Positions 15,225 through 23,896 are shown, numbered from the stretch's first letter. The stretch: DNA of 23,932 bases from JAFAVZ01 sp036009105 (GCA_036009105.1 DASYMJ010000335.1:1-23932); one strand, 5' to 3'. Numbers and translations are program-made. Notes: generated by a model from the sequence alone, not told the origin.

Positions 15225-15445
15225 AGATGGGCGGTGCTTGCCTGACCGCCGCCGTTGCGCATCGATGCGGACAGCGTCAGCAGGAACGCGACGAACACCA
15301 GGAGGACGCGGAGCCAGTGGCCCATGGCCCACTCATGGGCGACGCGCAAGAGATCAGCGGTCGAGTGGGTGAGCTCGCGGAACCTCCGGTGATGCCTGCC
15401 GCGAGTGGCAGAACGACCACCCGCCGGGCCATCAAACGACGTCAT
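15185..15445 (-). CDS. Possible small membrane protein
   Basis: A minus-strand frame of 86 aa from ATG 15445, its last ~40 nt overlapping the end of the response regulator gene. It has one clear hydrophobic segment (HWLRVLLVFVAFLLTLSAS) after a basic N-terminus; an internal ATG at 15323 would start just before this segment. G/C third-position preference is moderate. There is no recognisable family and no convincing ribosome binding site. It fills the only gap between the regulator and the dinB-like gene. It may be a real single-pass protein or a chance frame. Confidence 0.35.
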   Translation of the reverse strand: MTSFDGPAGGRSATRGRHHRRFRELTHSTADLLRVAHEWAMGHWLRVLLVFVAFLLTLSASMRNGGGQASTAHLHAEAGAERSGGS

Positions 15446-15454
15446 AATCGCGGC

Positions 15455-15964
15455 ATGAGCAATGTCGAAGAAGCCGTGCGCATGTGGGAGCTGTATCGCG
15501 AAGGGGTGCTTGCCGAGCTGGCGAACATCCCGGAAGAGCATTGGGACTTTCGCCCCGGGCCCGGCGCGCGCTCCCTGCGCGAGCTCGCTCTGCACATCGC
15601 CGCCTCGGCGGTCGGGTTCACCGGCGAGCTGGTGGCGGAGGAGGCGTCGTTCACGCGCCTCCGGGCGCCCGAGGCGCAGGCCGCGCTCATCGCCTCGCTC
15701 GGCGAGGTGCAGACCAGGGATGAGATTCTGGCCATGATGAAATCGCGCTCCGCGGAGGCGGCGCAACGCCTCCGCGAGAACGCGGAGCGGCTCGAATCGG
15801 GGAAGATGCCGACGATGAGCGGCGAGCAGGGCCGCCTCAGCGGCCTCTGGTTCGCCGCCGCGCACGAGATGTACCACCGCGGCCAGGTCACCATCTACGC
15901 GCGCGCGCTCGGCCTGGTGCCGGCCATGACCCAGCGGACCTCCAAGCCCCCTGCCCGCGGCTGA
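15455..15964 (+). CDS. DinB-family (DfsB-like) metal-binding protein
   Basis: A 169-aa four-helix-bundle protein of the DinB/YfiT superfamily. The metal-binding histidines are visible in ELALHIAASAVGF (helix 2) and in AAHEMYHRGQVTIYARALGL (helix 4, HExxxHRGQ pattern). EEHWDFRPGPGARSLRELALH matches the usual beginning of these proteins. Family members include thiol-dependent transferases and hydrolases, but the substrate cannot be told here. It starts 10 nt from the opposite-strand small ORF start and ends 6 nt before the convergent HzsA-like gene. Confidence 0.85.
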   Translation: MSNVEEAVRMWELYREGVLAELANIPEEHWDFRPGPGARSLRELALHIAASAVGFTGELVAEEASFTRLRAPEAQAALIASLGEVQTRDEILAMMKSRSAEAAQRLRENAERLESGKMPTMSGEQGRLSGLWFAAAHEMYHRGQVTIYARALGLVPAMTQRTSKPPARG

Positions 15965-15970
15965 GAGCCC

Positions 15971-18760
15971 CTACTTCACCCCGTTGCGCAGCTCCTCCAG
16001 GTGGACGGCCCGCACGTCCGTCGCCGTGGCGGTGAGGGTCGAATCGGTGAAGGTGACGCCGCTCAAGCCGAGAGCGGTGCGGGCCTGATTGAGCGCGGTG
16101 CGGAGCTCCTGGCAATGGACCGCCCGGATCATCGTCGCGCTCGTGACCGTGGGGTCGGTGAAGGCGGAAGGGGAAAGGCCGGCCGCGCCGCGCAAGGCAT
16201 TCACCGCCTGGCGCAGCTCGAGCAGATGCAGCGCCTTGACGCTCGTCGCCTGCGCCACCAGCGGGTCGTCGGCGAAGACAAAGGTCGTCGCTACATCGGG
16301 CGTCGAATAGGGGGATGTGCCGGCCGATGCGTCCACGGCCCGCACCTTGTACACGTACGCGGCGCCCGCGCTGACGGTGTCGCTGACGCTCGTGCCGGAG
16401 GTCGTGCGAACCGTCGCGAACGGGCTGCCGGCGGAGGCGCGGGCCACTTCGTACTGTGTATTGGCGGTCGCGCCGACCGACGCGGTCCAGGAGAGATTGA
16501 CGTTCGTCGTGGTGGTCGCCGCCGCGCTGAAACTCGCCGGCGCGGAGGGGACGGAGGCCTGCTGGAGCTTCCAGAACTGCAACAGCGCGGTGAGCGCGGA
16601 GGGCGTATTCGTCGGCGGCGCCTGATTGAGCTGGTTCTTCGAATTGATCCCGTGGCAGGACGCGCACACGCGCACCTCGCCCGGCTGGAAGGTGAGCCAG
16701 TAGCGCTCGCGCACCACGCCGGTGTGATTCGCATCGGCCAGCTGCCAGGTCATGGCGCGGCGGGCCGGCACGAATGCGGCCACGGAGCCATCCAGCGCAA
16801 TCTGCACGCCGCCCTGCGGCGTCACCGTGGCGGGTGGATTGGCGGCCGCGGCGGCCGGATCGTGCATCGTGCGCGCAAGCACGCGCCGGCCCTGCCTGCC
16901 GCCGGTCACGAGCGCCGGGTTGTTCGGATCCGGCGTGCTGCCCAGGCCGCGGAGCTGGTCCGCCTGATAAAGCTGCAGACGCGTGATGTCATAAATCTTC
17001 TGCGATGGATTCACGATGTGGCTGACGCCACCCGGCACGCGCAGATTGAAGGGCTGCTGCTTGTCCGCTTTGTCGCGCGTGGTGACGTCGCGGCTGACGA
17101 TCACGGCCAGATTGTGATCGGCCAGGTATTGACGGAACTGCTGCACGTCGACATTCGCCGCCGCGAACGCATTCAGTTCCGGCTGATCGAGCGGCGTGGT
17201 CAAGGTGGCCGGCATTGTCCGCGCCCGAATTTCCACCGGGCTCAGTTCCCACAGCGTCCCGGACCACTGGATCAGGTTGTCGGGGTTCCAATACGAAATG
17301 CTGGCCTGGATGCCGCCCGTCACGGGCGCGCCGGGCAGATAGAAGTTGTTCGCCTGCTTGATGAGCGGCTTGATCCGGAAGTCGTAGCGCGACAGCGGAT
17401 GGCCGGGCGTGCCGACGTCGTCATCCTCCCGTGTCTCGGCCGTATGCACGGCGAGGAGCGTGCCGTCGGAGAGGGGGAGCGGGTCGCGATAATGGCCGGA
17501 ATCATCGGCGGGCGCGGGAGGATCGGCGAAGTCGCGCGTCGACCGCGGCGTGATCCAGTTGACCTGAACCTGATCGGCCGGCTTGTCCGGCGGCGCGGAG
17601 AAGCTGACGATCTGCCCGGAAGCATGGGAGCTGAACTCCGGCGCATCGGTGGCGTAAAAGAGCCCGCGGTTGACCGGGTCTTCCTTCAGCTGGAACGTGT
17701 TCTCCGCCTCGTTGGTATTGAAGCGCACGCCATTGAAGTAAATGAACTCGATGACGGCCGGATCGTCCGTGAACGCGCGGGCGAAGAAGTTGTGCAGCTC
17801 GTGCCGGCCCAGGTGATTGATGGTCTCTTCCGAGGTGCCGTCTTCATTGATGGCCCAGGGGAAGAAGTGATTGATGTTGTTGCCCACGAGATTGCTGCCG
17901 GGCGGCGTATTGCCGGAGCGCGGCTCGGGAAAAACCTCCACGCGCTGGTTCAGCTTCTGCGCGGCCGCGGACTCGTCGGAATAGTCGAACGTGCCGAATT
18001 CGCCGGGAGTCTCGGCGTCGGAATCGGCCTGCTGATCGCGCTGCAGGTGATCCCAGCGGGTGAAGATCACCCGGCCGTAGCTGTCGATGGAGGGCGTGAA
18101 GGCGCCGGACGGCGCGTGATTGAGCAGGCGCAGATCGCCGCTCACCGGATTGAGGCTCCAGAGGCCGGTGACGGTGGGCGCCTCCTCGTATTCATCGAGC
18201 TGCGGATAGAGGTGCGCCTCTCCGCCGCGCGGCCGGTCGGAGGTGAAGAGGATGCGGCCGTCCGTTCCATAGATCGGCGAGACGTTGTTGAAGTTGGCCG
18301 GCTGGTTCGGAACCCTGGTGATGACCGGCGTCTGGTTTTCGCCGAGGTTCGTGACCTCGTAGAGCTGCCAGTGATAGGTGAGGTTGATCTGGAATTGCTG
18401 CGTCGGAGCGCCGACCACCATGCTGAACAGCGCCCTGCTGCCGGACCAGTGCACGCACGGCTCGCGCACGGCGATGGAGTTGGCTCCCTGGAATCCGGGA
18501 TTGCCGAATCCGGCGGTGCGCGTGACGTTCCTGAGCGTGCCGCTCGGATAGAGGATGAACAGATCGCCGCCGCGCGGCGCCACCGATTCATGCCCGTCGT
18601 GATTGCCGAACGTGGAGGCCACGACGGTGAAGTCGTCGGGAATCGGCACCTGCCCGACGAACATGACCGGATTGGGGAGCGGCACGGCCGGCTGCGCCGC
18701 CGCGTCGATTCCGAAAGAGATGCAAAGAGCGGTGAGAGAGAGCGCCGAAACCAACTTCAT
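15971..18760 (-). CDS. Secreted HzsA-like protein with one CxxCH, FnIII and H-x-x-E-L-R repeats
   Basis: A 929-aa exported protein. The start at 18760 has AGGAG upstream (near 18771-18776) and gives a clear signal peptide (MKLVSALSLTALCISFGIDAAAQ). Residues about 25-690 resemble the hydrazine synthase alpha-subunit-like family found widely outside anammox bacteria: opening PVMFVGQVPIPDDFTVVAS, a beta-propeller-like stretch (GRILFTSDRPRGGEAHLYP), then GEVRVCASCHGINSK with a single haem-c attachment site (C699, C702, H703). A fibronectin type III domain follows (about 735-825). The last 100 residues are three copies of a helical repeat with H-x-x-E-L-R, also found at the end of the divergent giant protein. 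Hydrazine synthesis is not implied. The role is unknown; it is probably an extracytoplasmic, possibly surface-displayed, haem-containing protein. Confidence 0.75.
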   Translation of the reverse strand: MKLVSALSLTALCISFGIDAAAQPAVPLPNPVMFVGQVPIPDDFTVVASTFGNHDGHESVAPRGGDLFILYPSGTLRNVTRTAGFGNPGFQGANSIAVREPCVHWSGSRALFSMVVGAPTQQFQINLTYHWQLYEVTNLGENQTPVITRVPNQPANFNNVSPIYGTDGRILFTSDRPRGGEAHLYPQLDEYEEAPTVTGLWSLNPVSGDLRLLNHAPSGAFTPSIDSYGRVIFTRWDHLQRDQQADSDAETPGEFGTFDYSDESAAAQKLNQRVEVFPEPRSGNTPPGSNLVGNNINHFFPWAINEDGTSEETINHLGRHELHNFFARAFTDDPAVIEFIYFNGVRFNTNEAENTFQLKEDPVNRGLFYATDAPEFSSHASGQIVSFSAPPDKPADQVQVNWITPRSTRDFADPPAPADDSGHYRDPLPLSDGTLLAVHTAETREDDDVGTPGHPLSRYDFRIKPLIKQANNFYLPGAPVTGGIQASISYWNPDNLIQWSGTLWELSPVEIRARTMPATLTTPLDQPELNAFAAANVDVQQFRQYLADHNLAVIVSRDVTTRDKADKQQPFNLRVPGGVSHIVNPSQKIYDITRLQLYQADQLRGLGSTPDPNNPALVTGGRQGRRVLARTMHDPAAAAANPPATVTPQGGVQIALDGSVAAFVPARRAMTWQLADANHTGVVRERYWLTFQPGEVRVCASCHGINSKNQLNQAPPTNTPSALTALLQFWKLQQASVPSAPASFSAAATTTTNVNLSWTASVGATANTQYEVARASAGSPFATVRTTSGTSVSDTVSAGAAYVYKVRAVDASAGTSPYSTPDVATTFVFADDPLVAQATSVKALHLLELRQAVNALRGAAGLSPSAFTDPTVTSATMIRAVHCQELRTALNQARTALGLSGVTFTDSTLTATATDVRAVHLEELRNGVK

Positions 18761-19002
18761 CACTACGAGGTACTCCTGAGGTAATGGATTGTGGGGAACC
18801 GGGTCTCCTGGATGGTGGGATCGATTTGCGCCGCCTGTACGGCAGCTTTTGGGCGCGCATCTCAACATGGCGCCGCGGGCGCGAACGTGACGGCGATCAC
18901 GCGCGGCGTCGAAACTCGGCCGGGCTGGATTTCGGCAGCCGTGCATTCGCGCAATTATTGTTATCATGAGCCGTCCACTCGGGCCCTCCCCGCAAATCCC
19001 TC
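18761..19002. promoter_or_regulatory. Divergent intergenic region between the two secreted-protein genes
   Basis: This 242-bp region holds the promoters of both divergent genes. The only AT-rich patch (about 18951-18967, AATTATTGTTATCAT) is the likely -10 region for one or both, but I find no convincing -35 at the right distance. The AGGAG-type site near 18771-18776 serves the minus-strand gene. Confidence 0.4.
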
Positions 19003-22000
19003 ATGGTGCCTCTCAAAAGCCGGCCATTCCGGCTCGCTCTCGTTCTCCTCTTCGCCGCCGGGGTCATGGCCAGGCCGCGGCTGGTCCCGATCGCGGACGC
19101 GTTCGCCGCCACCGGGCAGAGCTCCGATCCGCACTCCTTCGTCCGGCTCGGGTCGCAGGTCCTCTTCCTGGCCAACGACGCCACGCACGGCGAGTCGCTC
19201 TGGCGGACGGACGGCACGGCCGGCGGCACCTCGCTGGTCCAGGACCGCCAGCCGGGGCAGTATCCGTCCATCCTCGGCACTGCCGGCGGCGCGGCGATCG
19301 TGATGACCTACGAGACCGGCCTGCGAGCGATCTGGAGCAGCGACGGAACGCCGGCCGGGACCTTCAGGATCGCGCTGCTGCCGACCCCCGCCGATACCGC
19401 CGGCTACTACATCCAGGCAGTCGGTGCCGGTGCGCGCCTCTTCATCCTGGTGCAGCAGAATTACGGCTCGCCGATCGAGCTCTGGTCGACGGACGGCACC
19501 CTCGCCGGCACGCGCAAGGCGGGGCAGTATCCGATCTCGTTCACCCCCGCTCCGCTGGGTGGGAACGGCAACCTGTACTTCGTGGGGGCGGACGACATCG
19601 TCGGCCCGCAGCTCTGGGTCAGCGACGGCACGGCCCTCGGCACGCACATGGTCCGCCGCTCGGTGGAGTGCCCGGGCAGCTCCTGCGGCCCGCGCCCCAC
19701 CAGTTTCGTCCGCATCGGGGCCATGGCCGCCTTCACCACCTCCGATGCTCTCTGGAAGACGGATGGCACGCCGGAGGGGACGACGCAGATCGTGCCGCTG
19801 CCGGAGGTCACGCCGCTGGTCAGCGGCCCGGTGGCCTACTTCGCGAACAGGAATCAGGTGATGTGGCGGAGCGACGGCACGGCCGCCGGCACGCGGCAGA
19901 TCGGCACTGTCCCCGAGATCATTTCGGCATCCTCGCTGGCCGTGCTCGACGACGGCCGGCTGGTCTTCCTTCGCTATCGCACCGGCTTCATCGACGTGTG
20001 GAAGAGCGACGGGACGGCCGCGGGCACGCTGCGCGTGGCGTCGGCGCCGAACACTGCCGGCCCGCAGACGGAGCTCGGCTTCATCGGCAACCGCGTCTTT
20101 CTCGGCACCGGCGCGGCCGCGACCGGCCAGGAGCTGTGGACGGTCGACATCGATACCGGCAGCGCGGCCCTGGTCCGGGACATCGACCTCCGCATCGACT
20201 ACAGCGGCGCCAATTCCAGCAGGCCCGGCGCCGGCGTCACGCTGGGCGGCAGGTATCTCTTTCCGGCGACGACCGTGGCCGGGCGTGAGCTGTGGCAGAC
20301 CGACGGCACCGCCGACGGGACGACCCTCCTGGCCAACATTGCTCCCGACCAGGGCGCCGGCATCGTCAGCGGTACGGTGCGCGACGCGGCGACGGGCAAC
20401 CCGGTCGCCGCCGCAAACGTCTTCCTCTGCAACGCCGTGCGCTGCGACGACTACGCGCGCTCCGCTGCGAGCGGCACCTACCGCTTCGAAGGGGTGATCC
20501 CGGGCAGCTATCGGGTCCAGGCGGGGAGCGCCGCCCATGTCAGCCAGTTCTACGAAGGGGTGACGGTGACGAGCGGCTTCGAGACGGCGGGCATCGACTT
20601 CTCGCTGATCAAGGGCGCCACCATCGGCGGCACGGTCCGGCGGGCGAGCACGGCAGAGCCGGTGCCGGGCGTCCTGATCTGGATCCGCGACGGGTCCGGC
20701 AACCTGGTGGACCAGGTCGCCTCCTCGTATCCCTCGGGCGAATACAAGTCGCACTCGCTGGTCTCCGGCTCGTACACCGTCGAGACGCACAGCGAGGGCT
20801 ACACTTTCAATGGCGATCCGACCATCGATCAGGTCTATCCCGGCTACAACTGCCCGGTCTCCGGCTGCAGCTGGTCGGCAGGGACGCCGGTGACGGTGAC
20901 GACCGGCGTCGACACCACCGGGATCGACTTCTCCCTGCACGGCTACGGAACGATCGCCGGCACGATCCGCGACGCCTCCACCGGCGGGACCGAGAAGGGG
21001 ACGGCGGTCTCGTTCATCCGCGTCGGCTCCTCCAGCGCCGCGGTCTCGGTGGCCACGGACGCGAACGGCCGGTATGTCTCGCCGCTGCTCGTGCCCGGCT
21101 CGTATTACGTGGAGGCGTCCGGCTTCGGGTTCAATACGTTCGTCTATCCGGCCACGCAGTGCACGGCGTATCCGTGCGACCGGAGCGGCGCCACGCCGGT
21201 AGCGGTGGAGATCGACGGCGCCGCGGCCGGCATCGACATCAGCCTGACCGTGAACAAGGCGCGGCTCACCGGCATCCTGCGCGACCGGGCCGGCACGCCG
21301 CTGACCCTCATGAACCTCGCGCTCTATGACGCGAACGGCTTCTACGTCAGCTCGTACCCGACTGCCACGTCGAATGCCGATGGGCGGTTCACATTCGCCG
21401 GCTGGCCCGCCGGTACCTACTACCTGCATGCGCTGGACGAGCTCTACCCGAACGTCGACTGTCCATACAGCCCGTGCAATGTGACCAACGCGACACCCAT
21501 CGTCCTGACGGAAGGGCAGACGGTCACGCGCGACATGCAGCTGCTGTCCCGCCAGACGAGCATCAGCGGGCGCATCCTCGATGCCGTGACCGCCCAGCCG
21601 ATCTCCGGCGGCTTCCCCACCGTGCAGGTATGGCTCCGCGGAACGGCCCGAGGCAATTACGAGGGGACATCCTCCGGAAGCTTGGACGGATCGTATTTCG
21701 CCAAGGTGCTCAGCCGCGAGACATCCTTCTACGTCGTTGCCTCCGGCCCCGGGTATCACACCATGGCCTACCAGAACGTGCGGGCGGATTGCCCGATTGG
21801 CGAGTCGTGCCCGGTCCCCGCGGGAGCGACGCCCGTGCCGGCCGGCACGTCGGCGAACATCGACATCGCGCTGCCGCGCTTCGGCGCCATCACCGGCACG
21901 GTGTATGACGTCAATACCGGCAAGGCGTTGCCGGGCGTGACGGTGCGCTTCTACTCGGCCGCCAGCGTCTCTGTCGGCTACGCCGTCTCCGATGCGAACG

Positions 22001-23286
22001 GCCGCTACCGGTGGCAGGGGGCGAACGGCTCGTATTACGCCGACGTCTCGCAGTATCGCTACGACCCGCAGGTCTATGCCGACCGCAATTGCACCGGGAG
22101 CTGCGATCCCCGCACCGGCAACCTGGTCGCCGTCCCGGACGGCACCGACGTCACCGGCATCGATTTCCACCTCCGGCCGAGCGTGGTCTACGGGAACATC
22201 GCCGGCCGGGTGGTCGACGACCTGACCGGGGCGGGGGTGGCCGATGTGCTGGTGGCGGCGACCACCGGCAGCCTCTCCGCCCGCACGGATGCCCAGGGCA
22301 ACTACACGCTGGGGAGTGACGGGGTGCCGAACGGTCAATACCGGCTGTACGTGGAGGCGGGCAGCCCCTATCTGATCGGCCTGTCCGGCGGCGGCAGCTG
22401 CGGCGATTTCAACGACTGCCACGCCGCCGGCACGCCGGTCCAGGTCACCTCGCCCAACACCGCCACCGTCAACTTCCGTCTCCTCCGGCTGAGCGTGACC
22501 TCCGTCTCGCCGGCCCAGGGGCCGACCGGCGGCGGCACGCACATCGCCGTCACCGGCGCGAATTTCACGCCCCGGTCGACGCTGATGATCGGCAGCCAGA
22601 ACGCCACGATCTTCAGCGTGACGGCGACCCGCATCGAGGCCATCACGCCCGCCGTGAGCGCGCCGGGCCTGGCCCACGTGACGGTCACCATCGGGCCGAA
22701 CCTGTTCGTCGCGCTGACCCACGGCTTCACCTACGCCGCGAACGCGCCAATCATCGACGCGCGCGGCCTGCAGAGCGGCATCGCCGTCCACGCGGAGCTC
22801 CCCGGCGGCACGTCTGCCGCGACGCTCTACCGCCGCCCGGCCGGCACCTCCTCCTGGGCCGCCGTCAGCGGTTGGACGCCGCAGGGGGAGCTCGATCCCT
22901 CCGGCCCTCTCCGCGGCGTGGTCTACGAGTATCGCGTCGAGGCGCTGGTGGCCGGCAACGCGGTGAGCTCGAACGTCGACTACGCGCTGCTCTTCACGGA
23001 CGATCCGGTCCTGGCCGGAGGTACTGTGGTGAGAGGCGTCCACCTCGATGAGCTGCGCCTGCTGGTCAACGCCATGCGCGCCGCCGGCGGCCTTGCGCCG
23101 TTCAACTTCGACGCGAGCTATTCGCAGCTGGTGATCCGCGCCACGCACCTCGCCGGCCTGCGCACCGCGCTCGCCGAGGCCCGCCAGCGCCTCGGGTTGT
23201 CCGCGCCGCAGTTCTCCGGCACGATCGCCGCCGGCGCGCTGATCCGCGGCGCCGACGTGCAGGAGCTGCGCGAGCAGGCGCGCTGA
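19003..23286 (+). CDS. Giant secreted ELWxTDGT / carboxypeptidase-regulatory-like / IPT repeat protein
   Basis: A 1427-aa exported protein. The signal peptide covers about residues 9-24 (FRLALVLLFAAGVMA). Residues about 60-440 hold eight ELWxTDGTxxGT repeats and one degenerate copy (ELWTVDIDTG), probably a beta-propeller. Residues about 452-1160 hold seven CnaB/carboxypeptidase regulatory-like beta-sandwich repeats, starting GIVSGTVRDAATGNPV and each with a cysteine pair. An IPT/TIG domain lies at about 1163-1246 (SVSPAQGPTGGGTHIAVTG), then an FnIII-like segment. The final ~95 residues are three H-x-x-E-L-R-type repeats. No catalytic domain or sortase motif was found, so it is likely a surface or matrix adhesin-like protein. 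The start lacks a good ribosome binding site. It is divergent from the HzsA-like gene, 242 bp away. Confidence 0.85.
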   Translation: MVPLKSRPFRLALVLLFAAGVMARPRLVPIADAFAATGQSSDPHSFVRLGSQVLFLANDATHGESLWRTDGTAGGTSLVQDRQPGQYPSILGTAGGAAIVMTYETGLRAIWSSDGTPAGTFRIALLPTPADTAGYYIQAVGAGARLFILVQQNYGSPIELWSTDGTLAGTRKAGQYPISFTPAPLGGNGNLYFVGADDIVGPQLWVSDGTALGTHMVRRSVECPGSSCGPRPTSFVRIGAMAAFTTSDALWKTDGTPEGTTQIVPLPEVTPLVSGPVAYFANRNQVMWRSDGTAAGTRQIGTVPEIISASSLAVLDDGRLVFLRYRTGFIDVWKSDGTAAGTLRVASAPNTAGPQTELGFIGNRVFLGTGAAATGQELWTVDIDTGSAALVRDIDLRIDYSGANSSRPGAGVTLGGRYLFPATTVAGRELWQTDGTADGTTLLANIAPDQGAGIVSGTVRDAATGNPVAAANVFLCNAVRCDDYARSAASGTYRFEGVIPGSYRVQAGSAAHVSQFYEGVTVTSGFETAGIDFSLIKGATIGGTVRRASTAEPVPGVLIWIRDGSGNLVDQVASSYPSGEYKSHSLVSGSYTVETHSEGYTFNGDPTIDQVYPGYNCPVSGCSWSAGTPVTVTTGVDTTGIDFSLHGYGTIAGTIRDASTGGTEKGTAVSFIRVGSSSAAVSVATDANGRYVSPLLVPGSYYVEASGFGFNTFVYPATQCTAYPCDRSGATPVAVEIDGAAAGIDISLTVNKARLTGILRDRAGTPLTLMNLALYDANGFYVSSYPTATSNADGRFTFAGWPAGTYYLHALDELYPNVDCPYSPCNVTNATPIVLTEGQTVTRDMQLLSRQTSISGRILDAVTAQPISGGFPTVQVWLRGTARGNYEGTSSGSLDGSYFAKVLSRETSFYVVASGPGYHTMAYQNVRADCPIGESCPVPAGATPVPAGTSANIDIALPRFGAITGTVYDVNTGKALPGVTVRFYSAASVSVGYAVSDANGRYRWQGANGSYYADVSQYRYDPQVYADRNCTGSCDPRTGNLVAVPDGTDVTGIDFHLRPSVVYGNIAGRVVDDLTGAGVADVLVAATTGSLSARTDAQGNYTLGSDGVPNGQYRLYVEAGSPYLIGLSGGGSCGDFNDCHAAGTPVQVTSPNTATVNFRLLRLSVTSVSPAQGPTGGGTHIAVTGANFTPRSTLMIGSQNATIFSVTATRIEAITPAVSAPGLAHVTVTIGPNLFVALTHGFTYAANAPIIDARGLQSGIAVHAELPGGTSAATLYRRPAGTSSWAAVSGWTPQGELDPSGPLRGVVYEYRVEALVAGNAVSSNVDYALLFTDDPVLAGGTVVRGVHLDELRLLVNAMRAAGGLAPFNFDASYSQLVIRATHLAGLRTALAEARQRLGLSAPQFSGTIAAGALIRGADVQELREQAR

Positions 23287-23384
23287 GGCCCTCACCCGGC
23301 CCGGCGCAACGTCACCGCGAACGGATAGAGGTGCCGCATCACGTTGCCAAATACGGTGTCGCGTCCGGTCGATACAAATACGCC

Positions 23385-23413
23385 TTGACGAATGTCATGT
23401 CGGGACATACATT
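23385..23413 (+). promoter_or_regulatory. Sigma70-type promoter of the ArsI/CadI gene
   Basis: -35 TTGACG (23385-23390), a spacer of exactly 17 bp and -10 TACATT (23408-23413). A strong ribosome binding site, AAGGAG (23429-23434), stands 6 nt before the ATG at 23441. Confidence 0.75.
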
Positions 23414-23415
23414 CG
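23389..23415. promoter_or_regulatory. Operator-like palindrome overlapping the ArsI promoter
   Basis: Arms CGAATGTCATGTC and GACATACATTCG are reverse complements apart from one extra base, around a central GG. The palindrome covers the -35/-10 spacer and the -10, the position of an ArsR/SmtB-type repressor site. The repressor itself is not in the window. Confidence 0.6.
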
Positions 23416-23440
23416 CATCAGCAAATGTAAGGAGAATGAC

Positions 23441-23893
23441 ATGACGAACGAAGTGGCCGCCCTCAAGCCCCACGTCTCCATCAACGTCCGCAACGTCTCT
23501 ACCAGCATCGACTTTTACCGGCGGATGCTCGGCATCGAGCCGGCGAAAGTGCGCATCGGCTATGCCAAGTTCGACGTGCAGAATCCGCCGCTCAACCTGG
23601 CCTTGAACGAAGCCCCCACCCTCCAGGGAGCAGGCGCCCTCTCCCACCTCGGCATCCAGGTCGGCTCCACGGCCGACGTGCTCGCGGTGCGGCAGCAGTG
23701 GGCCGAGCGCGGCCTGGTCACGCGCGACGAGATGCAGACCGACTGCTGCTACGCCACCCAGGACAAGACGTGGGTCCACGACCCGGACGGCAACCAGTGG
23801 GAGGTCTTCGTGGTGCTGCAGGACAACCTGCCGGAGAGCGCATCCGCGGCGGGCTGCTGCACGGCGGACGGCGTGTGCGCGACGGGGGCGTAG
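23441..23893 (+). CDS. arsI: ArsI/CadI-family glyoxalase-fold protein (C-As lyase-like)
   Basis: A 150-aa vicinal-oxygen-chelate protein. It closely follows the CadI/ArsI pattern: PAKVRIGYAKFDVQNPPLNLALNE region, LSHLGIQV, then DCCYATQDKTWVHDPDGNQW. Candidate metal ligands are H11, H69 and E121. The vicinal cysteines C102-C103 and the C-terminal C139-C140 and C146 match the thiol sites that bind trivalent organoarsenicals in ArsI, a dioxygenase that cleaves the C-As bond of methylarsenite. CadI of mycobacteria is a cadmium-induced relative, so the true substrate (organoarsenical or metal binding) is not certain. The promoter and palindrome upstream fit metal(loid)-dependent regulation. Confidence 0.87.
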   Translation: MTNEVAALKPHVSINVRNVSTSIDFYRRMLGIEPAKVRIGYAKFDVQNPPLNLALNEAPTLQGAGALSHLGIQVGSTADVLAVRQQWAERGLVTRDEMQTDCCYATQDKTWVHDPDGNQWEVFVVLQDNLPESASAAGCCTADGVCATGA

Positions 23894-23896
23894 AGG

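Noticed and set aside
16001..18784. A 927-codon plus-strand frame opposite the HzsA-like gene
   Set aside because: Low-complexity Arg/Gly/Ala shadow; the minus strand has a signal peptide, CxxCH and FnIII.
18951..18967. A sigma70 promoter for the giant gene using TATCAT at 18962-18967
   Set aside because: No acceptable -35 at 16-18 bp upstream; kept only as an AT-rich candidate patch.
18964..23295. A 1443-codon open frame antisense to the giant repeat protein
   Set aside because: Shadow frame caused by high G/C third positions; Arg/Asp/Gly/Ala-rich with no motifs, whereas the plus strand has a signal peptide and clear domains.
23287..23310. CCCTCACCCGG after the giant gene as another copy of the REP-like element
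   Set aside because: Only about 11 bases match and there is no hairpin, so it may be chance.
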